A stretch of 54,916 nucleotides of DNA from SAR92 bacterium MED-G29 (GTDB taxonomy: Bacteria; Pseudomonadota; Gammaproteobacteria; Pseudomonadales; Porticoccaceae). The notes beneath the pieces are model-generated. The model was not told the DNA's origin. It ran no database searches and saw nothing but the letters and a program-made list of their open reading frames with translations. Both the position numbers and the translations under genes were made by a program. The stretch spans positions 1 through 54,916 of the forward strand of contig NTJY01000003.1 in NCBI GenBank assembly GCA_002457245.1, given 5' to 3'. Shown one piece after another: positions 18,378-25,979 of the stretch (positions within the stretch are counted from its first letter, which is position 1; every line of letters starts with the position of its first letter).

Positions 18378-20778
18378 TTTTTAAAATTGTGTCTAACCGA
18401 CTTCCACTGCCAGCTAAACCTTTAAATTCGATTTTCAATGAGATACCGTTTTTAGCTTTTAAATTTTCTTCAGGAAACAGTATTTTATCATCCCTGTCTA
18501 ACCACCTACGAGCGATGACAGAGGCCCTCCAACAGCAATTGTTATATTCAAACCCTGCAAATATCTCCAGCTCTCGATCAAAAGTGAAGTCGTGACTCCA
18601 TCTTCCCACGAGATTAAAATTAGAGGACAAAGGAATAAAAGCAGATAGATTTGTCTGCTTTAAATCTTGGTCAACTAATCGTCCATCAAACTGCCTCTCA
18701 CCTCTCTGAGTATACCGGTAACTAAAATTAAATAATCTATTTCGTTTGTCCTTATACCTGAGAGTTAGACTTGTCTTGTTAACCTGATTAGTGTCCTCGT
18801 TATAGATAAGGTCTCCTATAAATCGCCACTCTTTGTTCATTCTCGCTACTGTTTCAAGGGCAATTATGGATTTAGTACCAAGAGAGCTCATTATTTGGTT
18901 GCTCATGGGTGACAAATTGAGCTTTACACGTCGATCCCTATAAAAAATTGATTGAGCAATACTAGCTCTGAATTGCTCTTCTCCGGATGACTTGTCGAGA
19001 AACCGCGTGGTGAAACCAATAGTTAGTTTCTTGTCATCAGAAATTCTATCTCCTCCCACAAAGCGATTATCTTGAAAGAGTGAGTTGTAGGTCGGAATAA
19101 ATTCTCTGGTATCAAAATCTGGTAATTCTGATTGATCTTTGAAGGATGAGTTTAGATAAAAAATTCTTGGTTCGAATGTTTGTAGTAATGCTGAACCTAA
19201 CTTTGAGTCCCTTTCAAGAAATATACCCGTGTCAAAACTATAAATTGGAACTGTTATATTCGGAGACTCATCATTATTGCCAATTGAGCTTATGTCATAG
19301 TTTTTCAGTTTGTATGCCAGGTGTTTTAATTGTATTTCCGGTCGCAGATAACCCCAAGACCACTGCTTATTCCAGCTTATCCCATAGTCTAGGCGGCTAC
19401 GGATGCCCTCTATCATTGACGGATCATCATGCTTAAAAACGGCATATTGGTTTTCAAAACTAAGGGCAATATCATTTTCATAATGATAATACCCATTCGC
19501 GGTAATGTATGGGATTACTGAGTATTGGCTATCCAATCCACGAGTAATGATCTGATAGTCTTCAGCACCAATTCGATAATTCCAGTGGCGCGATGAGTAG
19601 TCTAAATATCCTCGTTGCTTAAGATGAGTTTTACTCATTTCATCAAGATTCATGTTGCCGAAATCGCGCACATACTCAATGTCACTAACACGGTGGTAAT
19701 CGATTGAGCTAGACCAAGTATTATTAGATCCTCCAAAATGGTTGATGCTAAATCTATATCTATCCTTCCCCTCAAAGGGACGTAGTCCAGTTATCAAATC
19801 AATATCGTCATCATTTCTTCCACCACTGTCATTACCTAAAAAAGCCCCTGAAAATGAGTTTATGGACCACTTATTAAGATAACGAAACTTAGCTTCTAAA
19901 CCAAAGCCCCTGTGTTCGATGACACGAGGAGCGATAGTTGCATCATAATTAGGTGCTAAATTCCAATATATGGGTTGAGTAATATCCAATCCATTCTCTG
20001 TATTAATGTTGATGTCAGGGAATAAAAGGCCTGATGAGCGACGTTGATCGATTGGAACTTTTAAATAAGGGAAGAAAAAAATAGGTATATCTTTTACATC
20101 CAGACGTGCGTTTTTAACTGTCGCCCATCCTGAATCTTGATCGATCTCTATTTGATCAGTGATTAGTTTCCAGCTTGAGTCCCCAGGTTCACAAGTTGAA
20201 TAAGATGCCTCGATAATTTTTATCTTTCCTTCATCTGTCCTATTTAGATTTTTCGCATATCCTCTTAAAGAAGCCTCATGAATAACATAAGTTAGATCAT
20301 CCATAACAACATTTCTATTATCGATATCAATATTTGCCTCTTGACCAATTAATAAAAGACCTGGCTCGCGAAACTGGACATTACCTTTTAAAGACACTTG
20401 CCTATTTCCTTGGTCAAGCATTGCAGTATTTGCGCGAATTTTTCTATTACCTTGAGATATTTGGACATCTCCTTTCAAGGTAACTGAAGAATCGGAGGTG
20501 GCTTCGGAATCTTCAGAGTAAACCACCAGAGGGGCATCCTCCATTTCTAGGAGTGTGCCCTGATCATCAATTAGGGGATCTATAAAAGCACCGCAGGAAT
20601 GGCGACTAAGTTTTGCTTTTTGATCATCAGTCATATTACTTTTATTAACCCAATCTAACGTGCTTGTTAGAATCGAGCGTGAGTCTGTGACATCCGTTTC
20701 ATTTCCCAATGCAGTACCACTCACAATGATGTGAGCAATGAGTAAGAATAAAACATAACTACTTTTAAAAGTAGGCAT
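18340..20778 (-). CDS. lptD: LPS-assembly outer membrane protein LptD
   Basis: LptD is the 26-strand barrel that, with the lipoprotein LptE, inserts lipopolysaccharide into the outer leaflet. The 812-residue protein begins with a signal peptide (VLFLLIAHIIVSGTALG). It then has the OstA/LptA-like periplasmic domain (LKGDVQISQGNRKIRANTA, about 101-120), followed by the barrel. Four cysteines are placed as in E. coli LptD: C62, C196 and the adjacent pair C748-C749, which form the nested disulfides needed for assembly. It heads the operon with surA. lptE is 4.7 kb away at 25446-25970. Confidence 0.95.
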   Translation of the reverse strand: MPTFKSSYVLFLLIAHIIVSGTALGNETDVTDSRSILTSTLDWVNKSNMTDDQKAKLSRHSCGAFIDPLIDDQGTLLEMEDAPLVVYSEDSEATSDSSVTLKGDVQISQGNRKIRANTAMLDQGNRQVSLKGNVQFREPGLLLIGQEANIDIDNRNVVMDDLTYVIHEASLRGYAKNLNRTDEGKIKIIEASYSTCEPGDSSWKLITDQIEIDQDSGWATVKNARLDVKDIPIFFFPYLKVPIDQRRSSGLLFPDININTENGLDITQPIYWNLAPNYDATIAPRVIEHRGFGLEAKFRYLNKWSINSFSGAFLGNDSGGRNDDDIDLITGLRPFEGKDRYRFSINHFGGSNNTWSSSIDYHRVSDIEYVRDFGNMNLDEMSKTHLKQRGYLDYSSRHWNYRIGAEDYQIITRGLDSQYSVIPYITANGYYHYENDIALSFENQYAVFKHDDPSMIEGIRSRLDYGISWNKQWSWGYLRPEIQLKHLAYKLKNYDISSIGNNDESPNITVPIYSFDTGIFLERDSKLGSALLQTFEPRIFYLNSSFKDQSELPDFDTREFIPTYNSLFQDNRFVGGDRISDDKKLTIGFTTRFLDKSSGEEQFRASIAQSIFYRDRRVKLNLSPMSNQIMSSLGTKSIIALETVARMNKEWRFIGDLIYNEDTNQVNKTSLTLRYKDKRNRLFNFSYRYTQRGERQFDGRLVDQDLKQTNLSAFIPLSSNFNLVGRWSHDFTFDRELEIFAGFEYNNCCWRASVIARRWLDRDDKILFPEENLKAKNGISLKIEFKGLAGSGSRLDTILKNGIYGYEYAESL

Positions 20779-20869
20779 ACAATAACCGACAGTTAAACTA
20801 TTTTAGAGTACAACAAAAAACCAGCTTTACTTTATTTTACCCGATATCTTGGGTTTGTAGCGCGTTCAT

Positions 20870-20898
20870 TTGATTTAAAATAATGTTTTAGATATAAA
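20870..20898 (+). promoter_or_regulatory. Promoter of amgK
   Basis: TTGATT (20870-20875) and TATAAA (20893-20898) are separated by 17 bases, ending 53 bases before the amgK start in the divergent lptD-amgK spacer. I did not find an equally good promoter for lptD on the other strand. An AT-rich stretch with TAAAAT is present there but has no convincing -35. Confidence 0.65.
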
Positions 20899-20951
20899 GT
20901 TTATTACTGGTAAATAAAAGAAATGAGTTAGCCTTTATAGGTGGGATATTA

Positions 20952-21971
20952 TTGAGTCTTAAATTAGAACAACATTTTCATAATTGGGTTTCAAAATTTG
21001 TTCCCATAGCGTTTCGCGCGAACAAAGAGCTCACATTAGATCCCTTGCCCGGTGATGCTGGATTTAGAAGGTATTTTCGCATTAATTCTCAACCCAACTT
21101 AATCGCTGTTAACTCACCTCCAAATAAAGAAAATAATCAGTCTTTTGTATCAATATCTTTGGCGTTACAGGCAGGTAATGTTCGAACCCCTAAGATATAT
21201 GCGATTGATTTCAAAAATGGCTTTATGCTTCTAGAGGATCTAGGAGAACAGCTTTTACAGCCATTGCTTAATCATAATACTGTCGATAATTTTTATGAAA
21301 AGGCAGAGTCACTGCTAATTGATATGCAGGCGGTATCTGCTGATACAAGCGTATTTCCTGAGTATGATCGACAGAGTTTGGAGCAAGAGCTATCGTTATT
21401 CAAAATCTGGTTTGTTAATCAACTCCTAGGTTCAGAGTTAAAAAGCACTGATGAAGATATGCTGAAAGAAATATATGGAGTCCTAACTGAGAATGCGTTG
21501 TGTCAACCTCAAGGCATTGTTCATAGGGACTTCCACTCAAGAAATATTATGCTGATGAAGTCCAAAGAACTTGCACTCATTGATTATCAGGATGCGGTGA
21601 TTGGACCTATTACCTATGACTTGGTTTCTCTGTTGAAGGATTGCTATATTGGTTGGCCTAGGGAAATGGTTATCAGTAGAGCATTGAATTTTAAACAGCG
21701 ACTGCAGGCCAAGATGATCATAGAGCATGTAGACGATCAAGCATTTATTAGATGGTTCGATTTGATGGGTTTGCAGAGACATATCAAAGTTCTAGGAATT
21801 TTTTCAAGATTGGCTCTACGCGATAATAAGCCTGATTATTTAAAGGATCTTCCATTAGTCGTAGAGTATGTAATGGATGTGAGTAACCGATATTCTGATA
21901 CTTTGACTTTTAGTAATTGGTTCAAGAAGACGATTTATCAAAAATTCTTAAGTCAAAATTTGTTTAGCTAA
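20952..21971 (+). CDS. amgK: N-acetylmuramate / N-acetylglucosamine 1-kinase
   Basis: AmgK phosphorylates the anomeric position of MurNAc or GlcNAc released during wall recycling. The 339-residue protein belongs to the aminoglycoside-phosphotransferase fold: DPLPGDAGFRRYFRI near residue 26, a Brenner-type motif IVHRDFHSRNIMLM near 190, and ALIDYQDAVIGPITYDL for the metal-binding Asp. The start is TTG (20952), supported by aggtggg six bases upstream. No ATG is available in the first 75 or so codons. Adjacent murU and divergent lptD match the Pseudomonas amgK-murU locus, which makes the specific function credible. Confidence 0.88.
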   Translation: MSLKLEQHFHNWVSKFVPIAFRANKELTLDPLPGDAGFRRYFRINSQPNLIAVNSPPNKENNQSFVSISLALQAGNVRTPKIYAIDFKNGFMLLEDLGEQLLQPLLNHNTVDNFYEKAESLLIDMQAVSADTSVFPEYDRQSLEQELSLFKIWFVNQLLGSELKSTDEDMLKEIYGVLTENALCQPQGIVHRDFHSRNIMLMKSKELALIDYQDAVIGPITYDLVSLLKDCYIGWPREMVISRALNFKQRLQAKMIIEHVDDQAFIRWFDLMGLQRHIKVLGIFSRLALRDNKPDYLKDLPLVVEYVMDVSNRYSDTLTFSNWFKKTIYQKFLSQNLFS

Positions 21972-21984
21972 AGGTAATTCATCG

Positions 21985-22671
21985 ATGAGAGCTATGATCC
22001 TTGCCGCTGGGCTTGGTAAGAGATTAAAACCGTTAACAAATACAATACCTAAGCCCATGGTTTTAGTAGGTGGAAAGCCACTTTTGCAATGGCATATTGA
22101 AAAACTAGTTAGGGCTAACGTAAAAGAGATCGTGATCAATATTTCATGGCTAGGCGATCAGATAGAGAAATATTTTGGAAGCGGAAGCGATTTTGGAGCT
22201 AACATTTTATGGTCCAGGGAGGAGTCTCCCTTGGAGACAGGCGGAGGTATTTACAATGCCCTTGAGCTGCTAGGAGAAGAACCATTTACAGTGATTAATG
22301 CTGATGTTTGGACTCAATTCCCACTTGAGACTTTAACTGAATATACTCTGCCACCTAAGATATTGGCACATTTACTCTTGGTCAAAAACCCAGCTCATAA
22401 CAAAAGTGGAGATTTCGCATTAAAAAATGGCATTGTTGGATATGAAAGACCGCGTCATACGTTCAGTGGGATAAGTATCTTGTCACCTAAAATTTTTAAG
22501 ATTACAGATATTAGCAGCAACGTATTTTCATTGCTCTCGGTATTAGAGCCAGCAATATTGTCAGGTAAAGTTAGTGGAATGTTGTTTTCTGAAGATTGGT
22601 ATGATGTAGGCACAATGACTCGACTTAATGTATTAAATCAAAGTCTCATTGGGACCAATAATCATGGTTAA
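21985..22671 (+). CDS. murU: N-acetylmuramate 1-phosphate uridylyltransferase
   Basis: MurU converts MurNAc-1-phosphate to UDP-MurNAc, which re-enters peptidoglycan synthesis below MurA. The 228-residue protein starts with the nucleotidyltransferase signature MILAAGLGKRLKPLTNTIPK, followed by KPMVLVGGKPLLQWHI. It has a metal-binding Asp in NADVWTQFP near residue 106. The family also includes sugar-1-phosphate pyrophosphorylases for other sugars; assignment to MurU rests on amgK lying 13 bases upstream. The stop overlaps the next gene by 8 bases. Confidence 0.86.
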   Translation: MRAMILAAGLGKRLKPLTNTIPKPMVLVGGKPLLQWHIEKLVRANVKEIVINISWLGDQIEKYFGSGSDFGANILWSREESPLETGGGIYNALELLGEEPFTVINADVWTQFPLETLTEYTLPPKILAHLLLVKNPAHNKSGDFALKNGIVGYERPRHTFSGISILSPKIFKITDISSNVFSLLSVLEPAILSGKVSGMLFSEDWYDVGTMTRLNVLNQSLIGTNNHG

Positions 22672-23017
22672 TAGAAAATTTTATGTCGGTGCCTTTTGGG
22701 CAGCGATGGTAGCAGTCTTGATATTATCAGTTTTACCAATCTCCTCGCCTAAATTTAGTATTTTCCGTTGGGAAGATAAGTTACACCATTTTATGGCGTA
22801 TGGAGTTTTATGTTTTTTAGCTATTAAATCATATGGCACTAAACACCCACTTTGGAAGATCGGGGTGGGGCTTGTCAGTTTTGGTTTAGTCGTAGAAATA
22901 ATTCAGTCGACAACTGACTATAGGTGCGGTGAACCCATGGATTTGTTAGCCAATACATTAGGAATTTTGTTTGTAATTTGTGTATATCGAATCTATAAAC
23001 GAGATTTTAAATGTTAA
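22664..23017 (+). CDS. VanZ-like membrane protein
   Basis: This 117-residue protein has about four hydrophobic segments and the VanZ-like pattern WEDKLHHFMAYGVLCFLAI (around residue 35) and GLVVEIIQ...CGEPMDLLANTLG (around 80). VanZ-like proteins are small membrane proteins of mostly unknown function; only the original VanZ is tied to teicoplanin resistance, so no resistance role is claimed. ATG 22664 lies inside the murU end. An upstream in-frame TTG (22649) is less likely. Overlap on both sides suggests one transcript with murU and the carrier that follows. Confidence 0.75.
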   Translation: MVNRKFYVGAFWAAMVAVLILSVLPISSPKFSIFRWEDKLHHFMAYGVLCFLAIKSYGTKHPLWKIGVGLVSFGLVVEIIQSTTDYRCGEPMDLLANTLGILFVICVYRIYKRDFKC

Positions 23018-24393
23018 AGCAGCATATGCTCTGGATAGCTCCTATTGCAGCAATAGTTTCTGGATTAGCCATGAACAGCTATGGATGGGCAGCTGCTGGT
23101 TCACTGACCGTTGGTATTACCGTTTTATGCGCTCTTTGGTGGATTTTTGAGCCTATTCCGATTCCTGCTACATCAATGATTCCATTGGGAGTAATGCCGT
23201 TATTAGGTGTTCTTGATGGAAAACAGGTAGCGATGGCTTATGGTGATCCACTGATTATTCTTCTTATGGGTGGAGCAATGCTTTCAAAGGCGATGGAGAA
23301 GAGTGGAGCGCATCGTCGACTTGCATTAAGTATGGTCCATGTTTTCGGAGGTGACAGTCCAAAGAAATTGGTTTTCGGTTTCATGGTTGCGTCTGCAACT
23401 CTAAGTATGTGGGTGTCCAATACAGCGACTACATTGATGCTATTGCCAGTTGCATATGCCGTAGTGGATAGTCTAAATGACGAACATAGTAGGATTAAAT
23501 TAGCAGTCCCTTTGTTCTTAGGTATCGCCTATTCTGCCAGTATCGGAGGTTTGGGAACTCCTATTGGGTCGCCCCCTAATGTGATATTTTTAAAAGTGTA
23601 TGCTGAAGCAACGGGGGCGATGCCAAGTTTTAGCCAGTGGATGATTTGGGCTCTCCCAGTGATAATCTTCATGATTCCCGCTGCTGGCCTCTGGTTAACG
23701 CGTAATTTACACGGCAATCAGTCGGTTCGCATACCGGAGGTTGGCCAGTGGCGCAAGGAGGAAGTGCGAGTTACGCTTGTATTCACTTTAACAGCTCTTG
23801 GATGGATAACCTTGCGAGAGCCATTTGGTGGTTGGACCGCATGGTTTGGTGTGGCTTCTGCTAATTATGCTGCTGTTGCGCTTACTGCCGTCATATTCAT
23901 GTTCATAATTCCCAATGGTAAGGGAGGGAAATTATTAGATTGGGAGACAGCTTCAGGCATCCATTGGGGTGTCCTACTGCTTTTTGCGGGAGGTATAGCA
24001 ATTGCGAAAGCATTTACTGCTACCGGTATCAGTGGGGCTATTGGCGAGGCTCTTTCTGGGGTGACTCGCCTGTCAATTGTCATAATTATCGCGATAGTTG
24101 CTTTAACAGTCACATTCTTGACTGAAATTACCAGTAATACGGCAACAACAGCTCTCCTAATGCCAATTTTAGCTGCCGCTTCACTTGGAGCTGGCATTGA
24201 ACCTGCATTATTAATGTTGCCAGCCGCCTTATCAGCTAGCTGTGCTTTTATGCTGCCAGTAGCAACCGGTCCAAATGCTATCGTTTTTGGCTCAGGGCGT
24301 ATTAGTGTTCAGCAGATGGTTAGAGAAGGTATTATTTTAAATGTGCTAGGTATTGTGACAATTACTGGAGTGGTCTACTACTGGCTGGGATAG
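23011..24393 (+). CDS. SLC13/DASS family sodium-coupled anion carrier
   Basis: The 460-residue protein is an inner-membrane carrier with about 11-12 hydrophobic segments. It holds the two repeated Ser-Asn-Thr motifs that define the DASS (divalent anion:Na+ symporter) family: MWVSNTATTLMLLPVA (SNT at 136-138) and TEITSNTATTALLMPIL (SNT at 375-377). The C-terminal GPNAIVFGSG is also typical. Known substrates are C4-dicarboxylates, citrate or sulfate; I cannot choose among them. It overlaps the VanZ-like gene by 7 bases. It converges on holA with only 12 bases between stops and no visible terminator. Confidence 0.88.
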   Translation: MLKQHMLWIAPIAAIVSGLAMNSYGWAAAGSLTVGITVLCALWWIFEPIPIPATSMIPLGVMPLLGVLDGKQVAMAYGDPLIILLMGGAMLSKAMEKSGAHRRLALSMVHVFGGDSPKKLVFGFMVASATLSMWVSNTATTLMLLPVAYAVVDSLNDEHSRIKLAVPLFLGIAYSASIGGLGTPIGSPPNVIFLKVYAEATGAMPSFSQWMIWALPVIIFMIPAAGLWLTRNLHGNQSVRIPEVGQWRKEEVRVTLVFTLTALGWITLREPFGGWTAWFGVASANYAAVALTAVIFMFIIPNGKGGKLLDWETASGIHWGVLLLFAGGIAIAKAFTATGISGAIGEALSGVTRLSIVIIIAIVALTVTFLTEITSNTATTALLMPILAAASLGAGIEPALLMLPAALSASCAFMLPVATGPNAIVFGSGRISVQQMVREGIILNVLGIVTITGVVYYWLG

Positions 24394-24405
24394 GGGAATA
24401 AATAG

Positions 24406-25449
24406 TCAGTCAATCATTAGTCTGACGTTATAAGGCTTTAGCGCCTGAACTCCTGAAAGAGATAAGACAAGTGTGGTGAGCTCCTCCCAAATATCAGCCT
24501 TTCGCATACCTTTAATAGCTCTATCTATTGCTGAAGCTTGATACAAAAGCATTCTTAGGTGTGGAGCGCTGCAGCGCTTCAGGGCCTGCCTAAAAATGGG
24601 AATACGTTTATCCCAAACTCCTGCACTCTTTAATGCTCTGTCTTGTTGTGCCCCTTTAACAATTTCGTCGCTTGCTTTCACTAAGATACGCAACTCTCGA
24701 GTGATAGCCCAAAGTAACGGCAGAGCGTCGGTGCCCTCATTTTTAAGTCCCCTAAGTGAACGCGCAGCACTTTGGCTATCACCTAAAAGTATTTTGTCTA
24801 TAAATTCAAAAAGGTTATACCGTGCACTGTTAGCGACGACTGATGACATGATAGTGGCATCAACTGTACCATTGATTGCAAGCAGCGTGAGTTTCTCTAT
24901 TTCTTGAACTGCTGCCAGTAAATTCCCTTCTACGCGTTCAGATAAAATCTCTACAGCCTCTTTACTCGCATCAATACCCGACTGCAAAAGACGCTGCTTT
25001 ATCCATCTTGGCATTTGCTCAGATTTAATAGGCCAAACTTGAGAATGCACTCCAGATGATTCGAGGGCTCTCATCCATTTACTTTTTTCAGCGGATTTAT
25101 CTATCTTTGGGAGAATTGCGAGGATGAGATTATCTGAATTAGGATTTGAACATAGGGCTTGTAAAGCCTTACTTCCCTTGTCACCGGGTTTACTAGTTGC
25201 AAGATGAAGTTCAATTATTTTTTTTTCGGAAAATAGTGATAGAGCACTGTTCTCATTATGGAGTTGATCCCAGTCGAAATGGTTATCACAGCGAAATACG
25301 TCTCTGCTAGAAAAGCCATTCTGACGAGCCACAAGTCTCACTTGATCGGCTAACTCTTGAGAAAGCAAAGGCTCATCACCGCTTATCACATAAACTGGGA
25401 AGAGCTCTTTAACTAAATGGTTTTTGAGTTTTTCAGGTGCTATTTTCAT
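24406..25449 (-). CDS. holA: DNA polymerase III delta subunit
   Basis: HolA is the clamp-opening subunit of the DnaX complex that loads the beta clamp. The 347-residue protein (E. coli 343) starts MKIAPEKLKNHLVKELFPVYVISGDEPLL, including the conserved ISGDEPLL near residue 21. It retains WPIKSEQMPRWIKQRL and the C-terminal domain with ALPLLWAITRELRIL. It overlaps lptE by four bases, the universal gammaproteobacterial leuS-lptE-holA arrangement. It is the last gene of its operon here. Confidence 0.93.
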   Translation of the reverse strand: MKIAPEKLKNHLVKELFPVYVISGDEPLLSQELADQVRLVARQNGFSSRDVFRCDNHFDWDQLHNENSALSLFSEKKIIELHLATSKPGDKGSKALQALCSNPNSDNLILAILPKIDKSAEKSKWMRALESSGVHSQVWPIKSEQMPRWIKQRLLQSGIDASKEAVEILSERVEGNLLAAVQEIEKLTLLAINGTVDATIMSSVVANSARYNLFEFIDKILLGDSQSAARSLRGLKNEGTDALPLLWAITRELRILVKASDEIVKGAQQDRALKSAGVWDKRIPIFRQALKRCSAPHLRMLLYQASAIDRAIKGMRKADIWEELTTLVLSLSGVQALKPYNVRLMID

Positions 25450-25970
25450 GGACCACCAAAAGAGCTCTCACTTAGGCTTTCGCTTCTAGGGAGTGATCGG
25501 ATCCGGTTAAGTATTTTCCTGGCAATGTCTTTATGCATCTCATTTCGGATTCGACGTTCTTCGTTTGATGATGCAAGAATGTCCTGCTCATTAAACTCAT
25601 AAACTCTTTCAATAGATACTGTCGTTAGAGATACTAGCTCATTTCCATTGTTATCTGTGATCATGAAGTCAACATCTTCAGTTAACATGTATTCAGCTGC
25701 TCGAGCACTAGCATTTAAAGAGGATATACGTGTGTCTTCACGAAAATTTGTGAGTACAATTTTAAGGTCGGCATTTTCTGGATCCCAAGCTGTTTCGAAG
25801 CCAAAAGTACGAAGAGATCGCCTGAGGACCGCAACATACTCTTTGTTGGTAATATTAGAAGATATATAAATAGATTCTGACGGTGTATTTGGCTCTTGTT
25901 GACCGCGCAACTGCCACCCACACGAACTTATCAGTATTAAGATGATGGGCAGAAATATCTCTAGCTTCAT
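25446..25970 (-). CDS. lptE: LPS-assembly lipoprotein LptE
   Basis: LptE plugs the LptD barrel and is needed for its assembly and for LPS insertion. The 174-residue protein has a type II signal with lipobox ILISSC (lipidated Cys at 17), followed by GWQLRGQQ, as in other LptE (RlpB) proteins. The rest is weakly conserved, with ISSNITNKEY and LTNFREDTRISSLNASARAA matching the family fold. It is located between leuS (9-base gap) and holA (overlap). Its processing enzyme for N-acylation, Lnt, is encoded 3.3 kb upstream in the same orientation. Confidence 0.9.
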   Translation of the reverse strand: MKLEIFLPIILILISSCGWQLRGQQEPNTPSESIYISSNITNKEYVAVLRRSLRTFGFETAWDPENADLKIVLTNFREDTRISSLNASARAAEYMLTEDVDFMITDNNGNELVSLTTVSIERVYEFNEQDILASSNEERRIRNEMHKDIARKILNRIRSLPRSESLSESSFGGP

Positions 25971-25979
25971 AAAGATCTC

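Noticed and set aside
20952..21971. Aminoglycoside resistance phosphotransferase
   Set aside because: The kinase fold is shared, but the adjacent murU and divergent lptD match the AmgK wall-recycling locus.
22664..23017. Glycopeptide resistance gene vanZ
   Set aside because: Only the broad VanZ-like fold is recognisable; such proteins are common in non-resistant bacteria and there are no van genes nearby.
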